Assembly: GCA_026552855.1 (NCBI GenBank)
Contig: JAPMTX010000147.1
Location: 1-45,505 of the forward strand
Direction of reading: 5' to 3'
DNA: 45,505 nt
DNA from: Candidatus Methanoperedens sp.
GTDB taxonomy: Archaea > Halobacteriota > Methanosarcinia > Methanosarcinales > Methanoperedenaceae
Shown here in pieces: positions 16,240 through 25,277 of this stretch. The notes under the pieces were generated by a model that did no database searches, had not been told where the DNA came from, and saw only the letters and a program-made list of their open reading frames with translations. The first letter of the stretch is position 1; each line of letters begins with the position of its first letter. The position numbers and the translations under genes were made by a program.

Positions 16240-19029
16240 ATGGCGAATACAAACAACAGTGATGAATTAATTTTCTTTTGGAATTGCGCCGCCAGTAAGG
16301 AAGAGATTGATAGACTCAAATCCAACGATAAAATTATTTCAATACATTATGTATGCGGTATTGATCCTTGGTTAATAATTTGCAAGAGTAATATAAAGGA
16401 TGTTTTTGATTTTGGGTCCTCTTACCGGTTGAAAATTAAATATAATTCATTTGCAGAGCGGGTTAGGTGGAGAAATGAAGTTTCAAACCCGAAAGATAAA
16501 ATAATTTTCTGGGTTTTTATTAAAGGTAAAGACATAAAGTATTTCATTAATGAGATGACTGAAAATGCCAACTCTGAAGGTTATAAAATCGCAGAAGTTT
16601 ATGATGTTTTTGGGGAATTCCAGGCTATCGTAAAGATTTACGCACAGAATGTAAACGGCGTAGATAACTTTTTGACCTCTTGTCGAAGCGAAGGTCTGAG
16701 CACATCCACAAAATGTGTATTATACACTGTAAAAGAGAACGGAACGATTATAGATTCTAATATAGAGACAAAGAGAAAAAGAGCTAATGATGCAAAAAAA
16801 GAGATTAATTACGCTATAGCACGAATCATGTTCAACACAAGAGGTTTCGTTCAGAAAACATTTTATGCCCAAAAGGAATTACTGGTAAAGGAATTAACGA
16901 AAATGAATGTCCCTTTTGTTCATGGGACTCTGGATAAATATATTCTTAACCCTGATATCACGAAATCTGAATATTCCAGAGATGATTTAGTACACTATAA
17001 TTCGCTGATAGATCGGTATTCGGTAAAGTTGGAAAAAAACGCTTGGCTGAAAACTTTATTCTTTTTTAAAGCAGGGACGGAACCCACTCAAAAAGACAAA
17101 CTGGAGAAGGTTATACAAAAAGAATTATTGGGGGTTAAACCAACAAAATTTGCTAGAAAATTGTACCATATAACAGGAGATTATGATTTTATGGTTCCTT
17201 TTGATTGTATGAATATAGAGGAACTGAACCAAACAATTGATGATTTTCTAAAGAATTGGGGAGAGCTGATTACAAGTTTTACAAATACTATTTGTCGTCC
17301 TGTTGAGGGGGAAGAGGCACATTCCTTAGTTGCATTAGATATTCCTTTAATAGAATCCCTTCTTATTAACGCTACGCAGATAACTCAATTTGAAGATATA
17401 GTAAGAGGGAGAAGCATCTTTTCGCCTATTTTGGATGGAGACGATTTGATGATAGCCGAAGAGGGAATCACACCTAGAGAAGATTATGTGAGGTATGAAA
17501 TTAAAAATAAAGATAAACCTTCAATAGACGATTATTTACAAAGATTTACATCATTTGGAAGTATAGGAGTTGAGCCGACTATCGAGTTTAAAAATGGTGC
17601 CTTAATCCAGGCATATACGAAATTATACCTAAAAGATTTTGAATCTAAAAAAGGAATTATATTCGAAATAAACGAGAAAATAAGGAAATACGAGATTTTA
17701 TGTATAGTCTATGAGCCTATAAGGGATCCTCTGACTGTTATGTGTGTTTTAATGGTCAAAGATCTGGTCGAGTTAGAAGTCTTATTTGAAGATTTTTTGA
17801 AAAAATACTGCAAAAAGATAGAGTATCATGTCATCTTTCATCAGGGATATTATTCGAGGGCAATTGAACAGAACATCAGATGTAAACCCTGTTTTTATCC
17901 ATTTGTTCCCAGGAGATTCTGTAGCAAAGATTGCGAAATGTGCGAGGAACAAAGGGACTGTATAAAGCAGAACTGCGGCAAATGTATAAGATATATACTT
18001 CCCAGACAAAGGAATAGAAAATTAAATATCGATTTTGATAGCAAAGCCATTAAATCATTTATTAAAATTACATTGGTTGGAGTCGATCTAAGCCTTTACC
18101 AATATTTCGCATTGGAGAAATTACTGGATCAAGAGGGTAGGCGTAATAGAATATTAAATGAATATAAAAATCTTTGTAATAAGTTAGGAGGTAAAGCAAT
18201 AGATGTCTATGAAAGCTACGAAGATTTGGTGACCAAATATGAGAAGATAATCGATAGAGATAGATATAGAGAAAAGTATAAAACTGCAATAAACAATGTA
18301 TTAAAACGTATTTTAGCCTCAGGATCTGATATAATCATCTTTCCCGAGTATTCTATACCCTTCTATGTATATGATACGATAAGAAAGTTCGATATTGAAA
18401 ATGATTGTATTATTGTAGCAGGGTCATACGTTAACAATGAATTGTTTAATGTTTGTCCTATAATTTTCAATGAATCTAAAGAGGAGAAGAAAATATATCA
18501 TTATTATAAAAATAAGCTTAGCCCATTCGAAAAAGATTTAGGATTAATTAAAAATAGAGGGACCGCATATTTAAAATTTTTAAACAGTCCTTATGGAAAT
18601 ATATACGTTCAGCTTTGTTATGATGCATTTGAATTCGATAACGAGGCGCTAAAGGATGTAGATATACTGGTAGTTCCGAGTTATAATACTGCATCAGGCT
18701 TTGTTGGAGGCATTAAGGAAAATGCAAATAATTACAAACTGGTGGCAGTATATGCAAATACAAAAAATGAAGGAGACATAAAATCAAGTTTCTTTATTCC
18801 GCCAGAAGAAGCTAGACAAGCCAATAGGAATACAGTAAAGCCGCTCCATCCTAATATGTGGCAGGGCGGGATTACTGAAGATAAAATTTTTGAGATATCT
18901 CCAGATAATAACCAATTTGAAGAGATTAAAGATGAAGAGAAAGAGTTTAGTTTTAAACTCAAACATTTATATTTTAATCTTGCTCAACTTAATAAACGAA
19001 GAGGAATTTACTCCAGAAGATCAGCCTGA
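16240..19029 (+). CDS. Multidomain protein: Lrp-like folds, Cys cluster, C-terminal nitrilase
   Basis: A 929-residue protein I cannot name. Residues about 86-165 and 266-352 look like Lrp/AsnC ligand-binding (RAM/ACT-like) sandwiches, for example AEVYDVFGEFQAIVKIYA and LYHITGDYDFMVPF; a third may lie at 485-545. Residues 548-582 hold eight cysteines, enough for two metal sites. Residues about 690-880 match the carbon-nitrogen hydrolase fold, with Glu703 (FPEYSIP), Lys757 (YYKNKL) and Cys793 (QLCYDAF) in the right order and spacing. No signal peptide is seen. The gene is visibly more AT-rich than its neighbours and stands alone behind a TATA-like element near 16187, suggesting transfer. Substrate and role are unknown; an amidase or ammonia-releasing effector controlled by small ligands is one reading. 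Confidence 0.75.
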   Translation: MANTNNSDELIFFWNCAASKEEIDRLKSNDKIISIHYVCGIDPWLIICKSNIKDVFDFGSSYRLKIKYNSFAERVRWRNEVSNPKDKIIFWVFIKGKDIKYFINEMTENANSEGYKIAEVYDVFGEFQAIVKIYAQNVNGVDNFLTSCRSEGLSTSTKCVLYTVKENGTIIDSNIETKRKRANDAKKEINYAIARIMFNTRGFVQKTFYAQKELLVKELTKMNVPFVHGTLDKYILNPDITKSEYSRDDLVHYNSLIDRYSVKLEKNAWLKTLFFFKAGTEPTQKDKLEKVIQKELLGVKPTKFARKLYHITGDYDFMVPFDCMNIEELNQTIDDFLKNWGELITSFTNTICRPVEGEEAHSLVALDIPLIESLLINATQITQFEDIVRGRSIFSPILDGDDLMIAEEGITPREDYVRYEIKNKDKPSIDDYLQRFTSFGSIGVEPTIEFKNGALIQAYTKLYLKDFESKKGIIFEINEKIRKYEILCIVYEPIRDPLTVMCVLMVKDLVELEVLFEDFLKKYCKKIEYHVIFHQGYYSRAIEQNIRCKPCFYPFVPRRFCSKDCEMCEEQRDCIKQNCGKCIRYILPRQRNRKLNIDFDSKAIKSFIKITLVGVDLSLYQYFALEKLLDQEGRRNRILNEYKNLCNKLGGKAIDVYESYEDLVTKYEKIIDRDRYREKYKTAINNVLKRILASGSDIIIFPEYSIPFYVYDTIRKFDIENDCIIVAGSYVNNELFNVCPIIFNESKEEKKIYHYYKNKLSPFEKDLGLIKNRGTAYLKFLNSPYGNIYVQLCYDAFEFDNEALKDVDILVVPSYNTASGFVGGIKENANNYKLVAVYANTKNEGDIKSSFFIPPEEARQANRNTVKPLHPNMWQGGITEDKIFEISPDNNQFEEIKDEEKEFSFKLKHLYFNLAQLNKRRGIYSRRSA

Positions 19030-19099
19030 AAACTAATCTTGAACCCATCATCGGCGGATATAGCGAGCTTTATGATATATTTGTTCAGCGCCATTGCAG

Positions 19100-19621
19100 T
19101 TAATCGCCATACAGCGCAGCATTGTCTATCTGCACCTTCGCCATCTCCACAGCCAGCTTCGTATAATCCTTCCTGTTCATCCTCCCTTTAGTGAGCCAGC
19201 CGATGATGCCCTCCTCGTATCCGATATCTGGTTTGCCCGTTAAAGGCTCAAACGCCTGCGAGATGGTTATGCCCTCATTCAGGACCCTTTTAACCGGCTC
19301 AGGAGGGTATTCAAAAGCAGGCGCAAGCCCGAGATAAATTCTCTTGCCGTCGTAGATGGCGCAGCAGCAGAAGTTCATATATCCGCTGTTCGTTCCCGGA
19401 ACAGGAGCAATGCCGTCCTCGATGCCCACAGCATATTCGCAGTCCCTGAAAACCGATCTTGCCCTGAATACCGCGCCTTCCACGGTTTCCTCAAGGCTCA
19501 GCGGCTGTTCCCTGACGCCAGACCGGCTGGCAACCCCTTCAACACTGAAATCAGAAAAGACCTCCTGTACAGCGTTTATCTTATTTCTGTTCAAAGAGGC
19601 GACGAAGATACATTTTCTCAT
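19100..19621 (-). CDS. Inosine/xanthosine triphosphatase (DUF84/YjjX family)
   Basis: A 173-residue house-cleaning NTPase that would hydrolyse ITP and XTP. The start FVASLNRNKINAVQEVF, the AVGIEDGIAP motif and the ending KDYTKLAVEMAK are typical of the DUF84 family. It is the last gene of a two-gene minus-strand unit with the gene at 19633, separated by 11 nt. Confidence 0.88.
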   Translation of the reverse strand: MRKCIFVASLNRNKINAVQEVFSDFSVEGVASRSGVREQPLSLEETVEGAVFRARSVFRDCEYAVGIEDGIAPVPGTNSGYMNFCCCAIYDGKRIYLGLAPAFEYPPEPVKRVLNEGITISQAFEPLTGKPDIGYEEGIIGWLTKGRMNRKDYTKLAVEMAKVQIDNAALYGD

Positions 19622-19632
19622 ACAGCAAAGGG

Positions 19633-20151
19633 TTAATTGTTCTTTTTCTTAAAGAACTTAATGAAATATTTCCACCCTGTCTTGCAGAGATGCTTCCTGC
19701 CCTGGGGGTCTTTCCTTACCCAGTCCATCAGGTAGAAGAACTGAGCCTTGTACTCATCCACGGTCTCCTCCACTATCAAAGGAGGGTTCGGGACACCGAG
19801 CCCGCGGAGGTATTCGATAAAAAGCTCCTCTCCTTTCCTCTGAGCCAGCCCGTTGATTTTTGTCACGGTGAATTTATAACCCTCGACTCTCAGCCACTCT
19901 GCTGTCTTATCGTGAATGCAGCCGGAGCATATCTCTATCTCCTCGTCCTTCTGTATCCTCAATTTAATGAATCCCTGCTCCACGATACCCCTTGCAGAGG
20001 CAAGGTACGTTTTCTTTTTGAACGTATCAGTGTTGAAATGCTCTATCGGCACTATATCATAGTACGTTTCGCCGGTCTCTTTACGCAGGACTATGATACC
20101 GACTCCTCCGATGGGTGTACCCCAGCCCTGGTCATCTATCTGGATAGTCAT
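19633..20151 (-). CDS. Conserved hypothetical protein
   Basis: A 172-residue soluble protein I do not recognise. It opens with MTIQIDDQGWGTPIGGVGI, a strand followed by Asp-rich and Gly-rich turns that could suit an RNase H-like or nucleotide-binding fold, but this is only a visual impression. One CSGC pair lies mid-protein and the C terminus is strongly basic. I chose ATG at 20151, since a TATA-like box (ggttatatac, 20177-20186) lies about 27-35 nt upstream and would place transcription start near this ATG; the GTG at 20172 is too close to it. The ITPase gene follows in the same unit. Confidence 0.65.
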   Translation of the reverse strand: MTIQIDDQGWGTPIGGVGIIVLRKETGETYYDIVPIEHFNTDTFKKKTYLASARGIVEQGFIKLRIQKDEEIEICSGCIHDKTAEWLRVEGYKFTVTKINGLAQRKGEELFIEYLRGLGVPNPPLIVEETVDEYKAQFFYLMDWVRKDPQGRKHLCKTGWKYFIKFFKKKNN

Positions 20152-20249
20152 TGTTACATGTTGATAGTTCACTTTTGTATATAACCTATTCCGCTCCAGG
20201 AACGATAATTTTATTTGTAAGCAGTACTAATTACAGTAGTGGTGTGGGA

Positions 20250-20777
20250 ATGGAAATAACAAGAATAATCCCGATAGTCCTCGTTACCCTATTACTGTTT
20301 TTTACAGGATGTGTTGGGAAGACACCAGTTGGAACTCCTGCTCCCACTACGACAGTAGTCACAACAGAAACACCTCAACAGACCATGGTTCCGACTGTTC
20401 CAGCCCCCACACCATCCCTAACTCCGTCGCTAACTCCGGCCCTGCATGCGAAGTACATTATCTGGCTTGATAGTGATTATGGTTTTTACAGGGTAAGGGC
20501 GGTCAGGGACAATACCTCACTCAAACTGCCGTCCGACTTCGATATACTGAACTTTTCTATCTATATTGGCGATAAGGTCAGGTGGATGAACGACGACAGC
20601 TACGATTTCCCGCTCACCCTCGTCAGCAAAGAGGGGCTATGGAGCGGCAGGGCAGGATTGATGCGCTACCAGGGCGAGAAGGTGGAATACACGTTCAATA
20701 AGACAGGGACATATACTTTCTATATCCAAGAATATCCGCGTTTGCCGCAGCAGAAAATAACGGTAGTCAACCCGTGA
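20250..20777 (+). CDS. Secreted lipoprotein with Thr/Pro linker and cupredoxin-like domain
   Basis: A 175-residue exported protein. Residues 1-21 form a signal peptide ending at a lipobox-like LLFFTGC. A linker of about 40 residues is rich in Thr and Pro, with PSLTPSLTP repeats. The last 110 residues look like a beta-sandwich: IGDKVRWMNDDSYDFPLTLVS and KVEYTFNKTGTYTFYIQEYP follow the pattern of cupredoxin-like domains, but the usual copper His/Cys/Met set is not complete, so copper binding is doubtful. ATG at 20250 is chosen because it starts the signal peptide. The upstream gene is divergent. Confidence 0.75.
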   Translation: MEITRIIPIVLVTLLLFFTGCVGKTPVGTPAPTTTVVTTETPQQTMVPTVPAPTPSLTPSLTPALHAKYIIWLDSDYGFYRVRAVRDNTSLKLPSDFDILNFSIYIGDKVRWMNDDSYDFPLTLVSKEGLWSGRAGLMRYQGEKVEYTFNKTGTYTFYIQEYPRLPQQKITVVNP

Positions 20778-20882
20778 TCATTGAAAAATTTAAATACCCC
20801 CTGCGGCATCAGAATTGTAATTAAAGAACATTGATAACCTTTAAGTAATAATAATTCGTAATATTGCGAACAAGGAATCGCT

Positions 20883-21893
20883 ATGGATTTCGTAGAGCAT
20901 GTAAGGAGGAACCTTGAAGGAAAACTGCGGATTGAAGATGGGAACTGCGGTACGACCCACAAGGTGTTAAAAGAGATCTCAAGCCTTGGCGGGAAAGCAG
21001 TTACATGGGAGCGACCTGACGGGGTAGGCTCAAGGATACTTGATGATAAAGGGAACATAGCAGGGGAAGGGGAAGGCATAACATGGCCGCCTGCAATCCT
21101 GTTCGCGATGGTGGAAGGAGGTTACTTCCCGAAGCATATAGAATCCGGGCTCCTAAAATCATTGCAGTGCATTATCGATATGGAGAAGGTAGCAGATATC
21201 TACGGCTACGGCAGGGTCGTTACACCTGTCGCTTCTGCTTATAACGAGGTATGGAAGAGCGGTGGAAGGGTAGCCATCAGGCGCAACTCCTGGGGCGTTG
21301 AGGTCGCCTTTATAGATAAGGACGATAACGAGATAGCAGTCGGACCGATATCGTATTGCCCCACCTGCGGCACAGCCGCGACCATCCCCCGCGCGCCCAA
21401 GCTTGCTTTGAAGATAAAAGAAGAACTGAAAGACAAAAGGAACACGGGAAAGGATAAATACGAGCGCGGGATGGAGAACCTGTTCTTCTATAAGAACGAC
21501 AGGGTATGCTGCGAGATAGTGGAGAAAGGAAAGGTGCTGGGCAGGGCGATGAGGTGCTGCATAGCCTATGCAGGCGTGGTCGCTGAGGTGCATGCGGGGA
21601 TAGCAGGACCCAAATGGGGAGCCCTCTTCAGGGAATACTGCAAAGTCTGCCCTGTCAAGCTCTGCAAAAAAGGGAAAAACACGGGCGAGGAGGCAAATAA
21701 TCTTCTCACCGCCCTTGAGAGAAAGAGATTGACCACGGATGTCAGGCTTGATACCTATATCACTGCACTTGTGAAAAAGGACGGGGAGCTTATAGGTAAA
21801 GGTATAGGGACTGTGTGCGCGTTCTCATCTTTGCTGTACGCAGCAGCCAGATGCATAGAGCTTAAATCCGAGATAGAAGTTGTAAGGGAATAA
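20883..21893 (+). CDS. Unrecognised Cys-rich protein upstream of hypA
   Basis: A 336-residue cytoplasmic protein with no family I can name. Cysteines are frequent and grouped: NCGTT near residue 22, CPTCG near 160, CC pairs near 211 and 225, and CKVCPVKLC near 258-266. These could hold one or two metal or Fe-S centres. No membrane segment is seen. It is followed after 7 nt by hypA, so the two are almost surely cotranscribed, which hints at a nickel or metallocentre role; that is inference from position only. Confidence 0.7.
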   Translation: MDFVEHVRRNLEGKLRIEDGNCGTTHKVLKEISSLGGKAVTWERPDGVGSRILDDKGNIAGEGEGITWPPAILFAMVEGGYFPKHIESGLLKSLQCIIDMEKVADIYGYGRVVTPVASAYNEVWKSGGRVAIRRNSWGVEVAFIDKDDNEIAVGPISYCPTCGTAATIPRAPKLALKIKEELKDKRNTGKDKYERGMENLFFYKNDRVCCEIVEKGKVLGRAMRCCIAYAGVVAEVHAGIAGPKWGALFREYCKVCPVKLCKKGKNTGEEANNLLTALERKRLTTDVRLDTYITALVKKDGELIGKGIGTVCAFSSLLYAAARCIELKSEIEVVRE

Positions 21894-21900
21894 GCGGCTG

Positions 21901-22266
21901 ATGCACGAGATATCTATCGCCGGCGCGATCATAGACGCGGTGCTTGAGGCGGCAAAGAAGAACAATGCCAGAAAGGTGAACGAGGTCCTTATCGAGATAG
22001 GGGAGCTTACTGCGCTTAACCCCGACCAGCTTAGTTTCATTTTTAAAACGATAACTGCCGGGACCGTGGCTGAAGGTGCAATTTACGACATCAGGCTGGT
22101 GAGACCTGTTATAAGCTGCAGGGTATGCTCTTATAGCGGTCCCATCGAATTCTTTGAGAAACTTCACTTTATCCTGCCTGTAATAAAATGCCCCGAATGC
22201 GGAGGAAGCGAAGTTGATATAGTTGCGGGAAGGGAATGCTGCGTCAAAAGAATAAAGATATCGTGA
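21901..22266 (+). CDS. hypA: HypA nickel-insertion metallochaperone
   Basis: A 121-residue protein that brings nickel to NiFe-hydrogenase or other nickel enzymes. It has the obligatory N-terminal Met-His-Glu (MHEIS), with His2 as nickel ligand, and a zinc site made of CRVC and CPEC. The length is normal. It lies 7 nt after an unrecognised Cys-rich gene. No hydrogenase structural genes are in this window, so the nickel target lies elsewhere. Confidence 0.94.
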   Translation: MHEISIAGAIIDAVLEAAKKNNARKVNEVLIEIGELTALNPDQLSFIFKTITAGTVAEGAIYDIRLVRPVISCRVCSYSGPIEFFEKLHFILPVIKCPECGGSEVDIVAGRECCVKRIKIS

Positions 22267-22312
22267 ACGATATCTAATCGGCCTCTCCTTTCAATAGCTC
22301 GTTCACGATATC
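22257..22312. terminator. 14-bp perfect inverted repeat between convergent genes
   Basis: Arms 22257-22270 (gatatcgtgaacga) and 22299-22312 (tcgttcacgatatc) are exact reverse complements with a 28-nt spacer. The left arm alone is also part of an 18-nt palindrome (22257-22274). It spans the hypA stop and the 3' end of the convergent zinc-ribbon gene, so it may act as a two-way terminator or mRNA-stabilising hairpin. Confidence 0.55.
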
Positions 22313-22492
22313 CTGCGTCCTGAGGCTCCCTTCTGCTACCCGCTTGACCATGGGATAGATGTACTTACAGTCATCGAGCTTCTCCCAGACACCGGGACCG
22401 ACCTCCCTTATGACCTGGTCTATGATTCTCTGGCACCTGTTGCATACAGGCGTATTTCTCTGTGTGGGTTCATCGCATATATCGCAATTCAT
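22274..22492 (-). CDS. Small zinc-ribbon protein
   Basis: A 72-residue protein beginning MNCDICDE with a second pair CNRC, forming a four-Cys zinc site in the first 20 residues; the remainder is helical. I do not recognise a named family. It has an AT-rich upstream region with its promoter facing away from the GerW-type gene. It is convergent with hypA and its 3' end lies inside the inverted repeat. Confidence 0.65.
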   Translation of the reverse strand: MNCDICDEPTQRNTPVCNRCQRIIDQVIREVGPGVWEKLDDCKYIYPMVKRVAEGSLRTQDIVNELLKGEAD

Positions 22493-22602
22493 ATTTTTTC
22501 CCCCTTGTTACATATATTTAAAAGAGCTTATATGATAAAAAACTATTGCCTGCGAAAACTACTAATAAGATAGAAATCCAATTCATATGGAGGTTAGATG
22601 AT

Positions 22603-22977
22603 ATGCAGGTAGAAGATATCTTAAAAACTGTTACTGACAGGGTTGCAACCATGATCTCCACCAAGACTGTGATAGGGGAGAGCATAACCGTGGAAGGGAA
22701 GACGATCATACCGGTCACCAGGGTAAGCTTCGGGTTCGGGAGCGGCGGCGGTGAAGGGAAGGGAAAAGCGGGGGACGTAGGTACGGGAAGCGGCGGAGGG
22801 GCAGGTGCCGTCATCCAGCCGGTCGCATTCCTGGTCGTATCTAAGGAAGATGTGCGGGTGTTCGCCGTACAGGGAAAGGGAGTGATTGCGCAGCTATCCG
22901 AGGTGATACCTGAGATAATGGAGAGGTACAGGACAATCAGGGAGGAGAGCAGAAAAGAAGAGACAGAAAAGACCTGA
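22603..22977 (+). CDS. GerW/YtfJ family protein
   Basis: A 124-residue protein of the family named from Bacillus YtfJ (GerW) and also common in archaea. The pattern TVIGESITVEGKTIIPVTRVSFGFGSGGG, shown in part here as GESITVEGKTIIPVTRVS, then a Gly-rich stretch and a closing helix EIMERYRTI, is typical. I chose ATG at 22603 because ggaggt at 22589-22594 lies 8 nt upstream. The archaeal function is unknown. It is paired with a DUF2953-type gene downstream, the same pairing as ytfJ-ytfI in Firmicutes. Confidence 0.85.
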   Translation: MQVEDILKTVTDRVATMISTKTVIGESITVEGKTIIPVTRVSFGFGSGGGEGKGKAGDVGTGSGGGAGAVIQPVAFLVVSKEDVRVFAVQGKGVIAQLSEVIPEIMERYRTIREESRKEETEKT

Positions 22978-23001
22978 GAACATGTACTAAAGAGCCCGAA
23001 G

Positions 23002-23625
23002 TTGTCGATAGTAGCTGTTGTACTGGTAATTATCGCAGCACTGGTACTGGCAGCTCTGCTATCTCCTGTGGCAATTTATATCCATTCTGTAAGAGCAGGA
23101 GGAAAGACTGACGGGAGCTTAAGTATAAGGTGGGTAATATTCCTTTTCAGGTATCTATTAAGAGACAGGCTGATAGAGATTCTCATCCTTGGGAAATGTA
23201 TAGCTCGCATACCGCGTAAAAAACCAGAGCGAAAAAAACCTGAAAAACCGGAGGGCAAAAAACCAGAAAAAATCAAAAGACCCATGCCGCCCATCGGTGA
23301 AATCCTTAATCTGGGCAGACCAGCGCTACGGCTTCTCAGAGATCTCATCCACGCTTTCAGGTTAAAATACCTTGATATCGATGTAACCTTCGGGTTAGAC
23401 GAACCTGCCTGTACAGGAATGCTTACAGGGCTCATGCACTCAGTACGCGGTTCGTCCGCGGTGAGGGATAATATCAGGTTCACACCCGATTTTACGCAGT
23501 CGGTACTGAACTGGAACGTGAAGGCAGAGATATCCACGGTCCCGATTAAAATGGTAGTGCCATTGGCAAGATTCGTTACCAGCAGTCAAACCATAAGATC
23601 TATGCTCCGGATTATCAGGGGGTAA
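23002..23625 (+). CDS. DUF2953-type membrane protein
   Basis: A 207-residue protein with one N-terminal membrane helix, a Lys/Pro/Glu-rich linker (repeated KKPE units, about residues 73-95) and a C-terminal domain with LDIDVTFGLDEPACTGMLTG, a recognisable DUF2953 motif. The start is uncertain; TTG at 23002 is the first usable codon after the GerW-type gene, 24 nt away. The partner gene upstream supports a joint role, unknown in archaea. Confidence 0.78.
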   Translation: MSIVAVVLVIIAALVLAALLSPVAIYIHSVRAGGKTDGSLSIRWVIFLFRYLLRDRLIEILILGKCIARIPRKKPERKKPEKPEGKKPEKIKRPMPPIGEILNLGRPALRLLRDLIHAFRLKYLDIDVTFGLDEPACTGMLTGLMHSVRGSSAVRDNIRFTPDFTQSVLNWNVKAEISTVPIKMVVPLARFVTSSQTIRSMLRIIRG

Positions 23626-23667
23626 CAGGACAAAACATTTATCACGATTGCAAATAACAGGAAGAGC

Positions 23668-24714
23668 ATGAAGCTCTTCGTCCCCTCGCCAGGGCACCTC
23701 AACAGCCTTAAGGAACTGCTGACAGCAAAGGACAGGATATATTCTATATTCATGGCAGGCTCACCCGACTATATAGGTACGGGTAGGAGCAATCTTGCCT
23801 CCCCGCAGCTTGAGGATATAGCTGCGCAGACTGAGTACGCCCACAGGCACGGGGTTAAGATGGAGATGGTCCTGAACTCAAGTTGCATGGGAGGGAGGCA
23901 GCTCACGCCTGAGGGTTTCAGGATAAACCACTGGTATATCGAGAGGTTGGTGGATGATATCGGGGTGGATTCCATAGTCGTGGCTGACCCCTATCTTGTC
24001 GAGACCATTGCAAGGGATTTTGATGAAATCAGTGTCGTGGTCTCTGTGCTCGCTTTTGTGGATTCGCCGCAGAAGGCGGAATTCTTTGTCGGGCTGGGCG
24101 CGGATTCGATAGTAATAGATTCGAATGTTAACAGGCACTTCGATGTGCTCCACGCCATTCGCGACTCGGTAGACTGTGAGCTGAAGCTCCTGGTGAACGA
24201 GGGATGCTTATATCGCTGTCCTTTCAGGTACGCTCACTTTAACTTCTTCTCGCACGCCTTCGGACCTGAGCCAAGACCAAACGTGCTGGACGACTACTAT
24301 TACTTTAAATGCCTTGAATTGCGGATCTCCCATCCCGAACAGATCATCAAATCGCCGTGGATAAGACCTGAGGATATCAGGCAGTACAGGGATATCACGG
24401 ACGTACTCAAGATCGGGGGCAGGACGCATTTCGTGGATTGGATTCTTAACTGTGTGAACGCGTACTACAGCGAAAGCTATGAGGGGAACCTGATGGACCT
24501 CCTCGATTGCCCCAAGGACTTAAAGGACTTGTTCGACATACCCAATAAAAGTCTTGACGGCGTTCTGGAGCAGCAGTGGAAGAACTGCAAGAAGGTATGC
24601 AATAAGTGCGGCTACTGCAAGAACCTCACCAAAAAAGTCACCAGGACTTATGCGCAGGGCGGCACTGAGCTTGAAAGCCTCGTGCCGCTTGAAAGTTTCG
24701 CGGCAAAGGCGTGA
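23668..24714 (+). CDS. Peptidase U32 family protein
   Basis: A 348-residue TIM-barrel protein of the U32 (collagenase-like) family. The hallmark LLVNEGCLYRCPFR lies near residues 173-186, and C-terminal cysteines (CKKVCNKCGYCKNL, near residues 310-323) likely complete an Fe-S site. U32 members are now known to act in RNA hydroxylation and in ubiquinone synthesis as well as being called peptidases, so protease activity should not be assumed. It starts 42 nt after the DUF2953 gene. Confidence 0.83.
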   Translation: MKLFVPSPGHLNSLKELLTAKDRIYSIFMAGSPDYIGTGRSNLASPQLEDIAAQTEYAHRHGVKMEMVLNSSCMGGRQLTPEGFRINHWYIERLVDDIGVDSIVVADPYLVETIARDFDEISVVVSVLAFVDSPQKAEFFVGLGADSIVIDSNVNRHFDVLHAIRDSVDCELKLLVNEGCLYRCPFRYAHFNFFSHAFGPEPRPNVLDDYYYFKCLELRISHPEQIIKSPWIRPEDIRQYRDITDVLKIGGRTHFVDWILNCVNAYYSESYEGNLMDLLDCPKDLKDLFDIPNKSLDGVLEQQWKNCKKVCNKCGYCKNLTKKVTRTYAQGGTELESLVPLESFAAKA

Positions 24715-24756
24715 GCATTGATATGAACATTGGTATGAACATCGGTAACTTTGAGC

Positions 24757-25179
24757 CTAAAGGAGCCTCTCCAGCACTGCCAGGAAGTATTCGTAGAACG
24801 GCGGCGTGCTCTTAAAGCTCAGCAGGTACATCCAGCTAAAAGATGTGAAATAGAAATACGCCGGGATCATAAGCCAGGCGGCAAGCCTTAAGATCCTGAT
24901 TGCTCCTCCGGGTGGATTGTGTTTCTCTTTTACCTTTACATTCCAGCCTTTCAGGATAAGAAACATCACTAGGAGTATGGAGGCTGCGGAGAGCAGACCC
25001 GGTCTGAAATCCCCTGTAAGAAGTGAGTACCTTATAACAGGATTTGCCTCCGCGAGACCGGGCTGATGTGTCCCTATGATCGTCATCAGAGCATCCAGGT
25101 AGATTACGAAAAGGTAGACCATAGCCCAGTTCTTGCTATCTGAAAAGAAGCTGCTAATACGTGTTTGAATGGCGTTCAT
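24757..25179 (-). CDS. Small membrane protein (DUF5658-like)
   Basis: A 140-residue integral membrane protein with about four hydrophobic helices. The first helix ends with YLDALMTIIGTHQPGLAEANP, whose spaced Asp, Thr, Gly and Glu-Ala-Asn-Pro recall the DUF5658 family pattern; that link is tentative. No function is known. It is transcribed on its own between the U32 and KaiC-like genes. Confidence 0.6.
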   Translation of the reverse strand: MNAIQTRISSFFSDSKNWAMVYLFVIYLDALMTIIGTHQPGLAEANPVIRYSLLTGDFRPGLLSAASILLVMFLILKGWNVKVKEKHNPPGGAIRILRLAAWLMIPAYFYFTSFSWMYLLSFKSTPPFYEYFLAVLERLL

Positions 25180-25277
25180 CTGGTTTGGGTGTCCTTTTTG
25201 CCAATCAGTACGTTTAAGGGGTATATATTTGTTTTTGCCCTGGGATGGACTTGTATATTTGTTTCTCGGAAAGGGAG

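Noticed and set aside
20250..20777. Copper-binding plastocyanin-like protein
   Set aside because: The beta-sandwich resembles cupredoxins, but the needed His-Cys-His-Met ligand set is not present.
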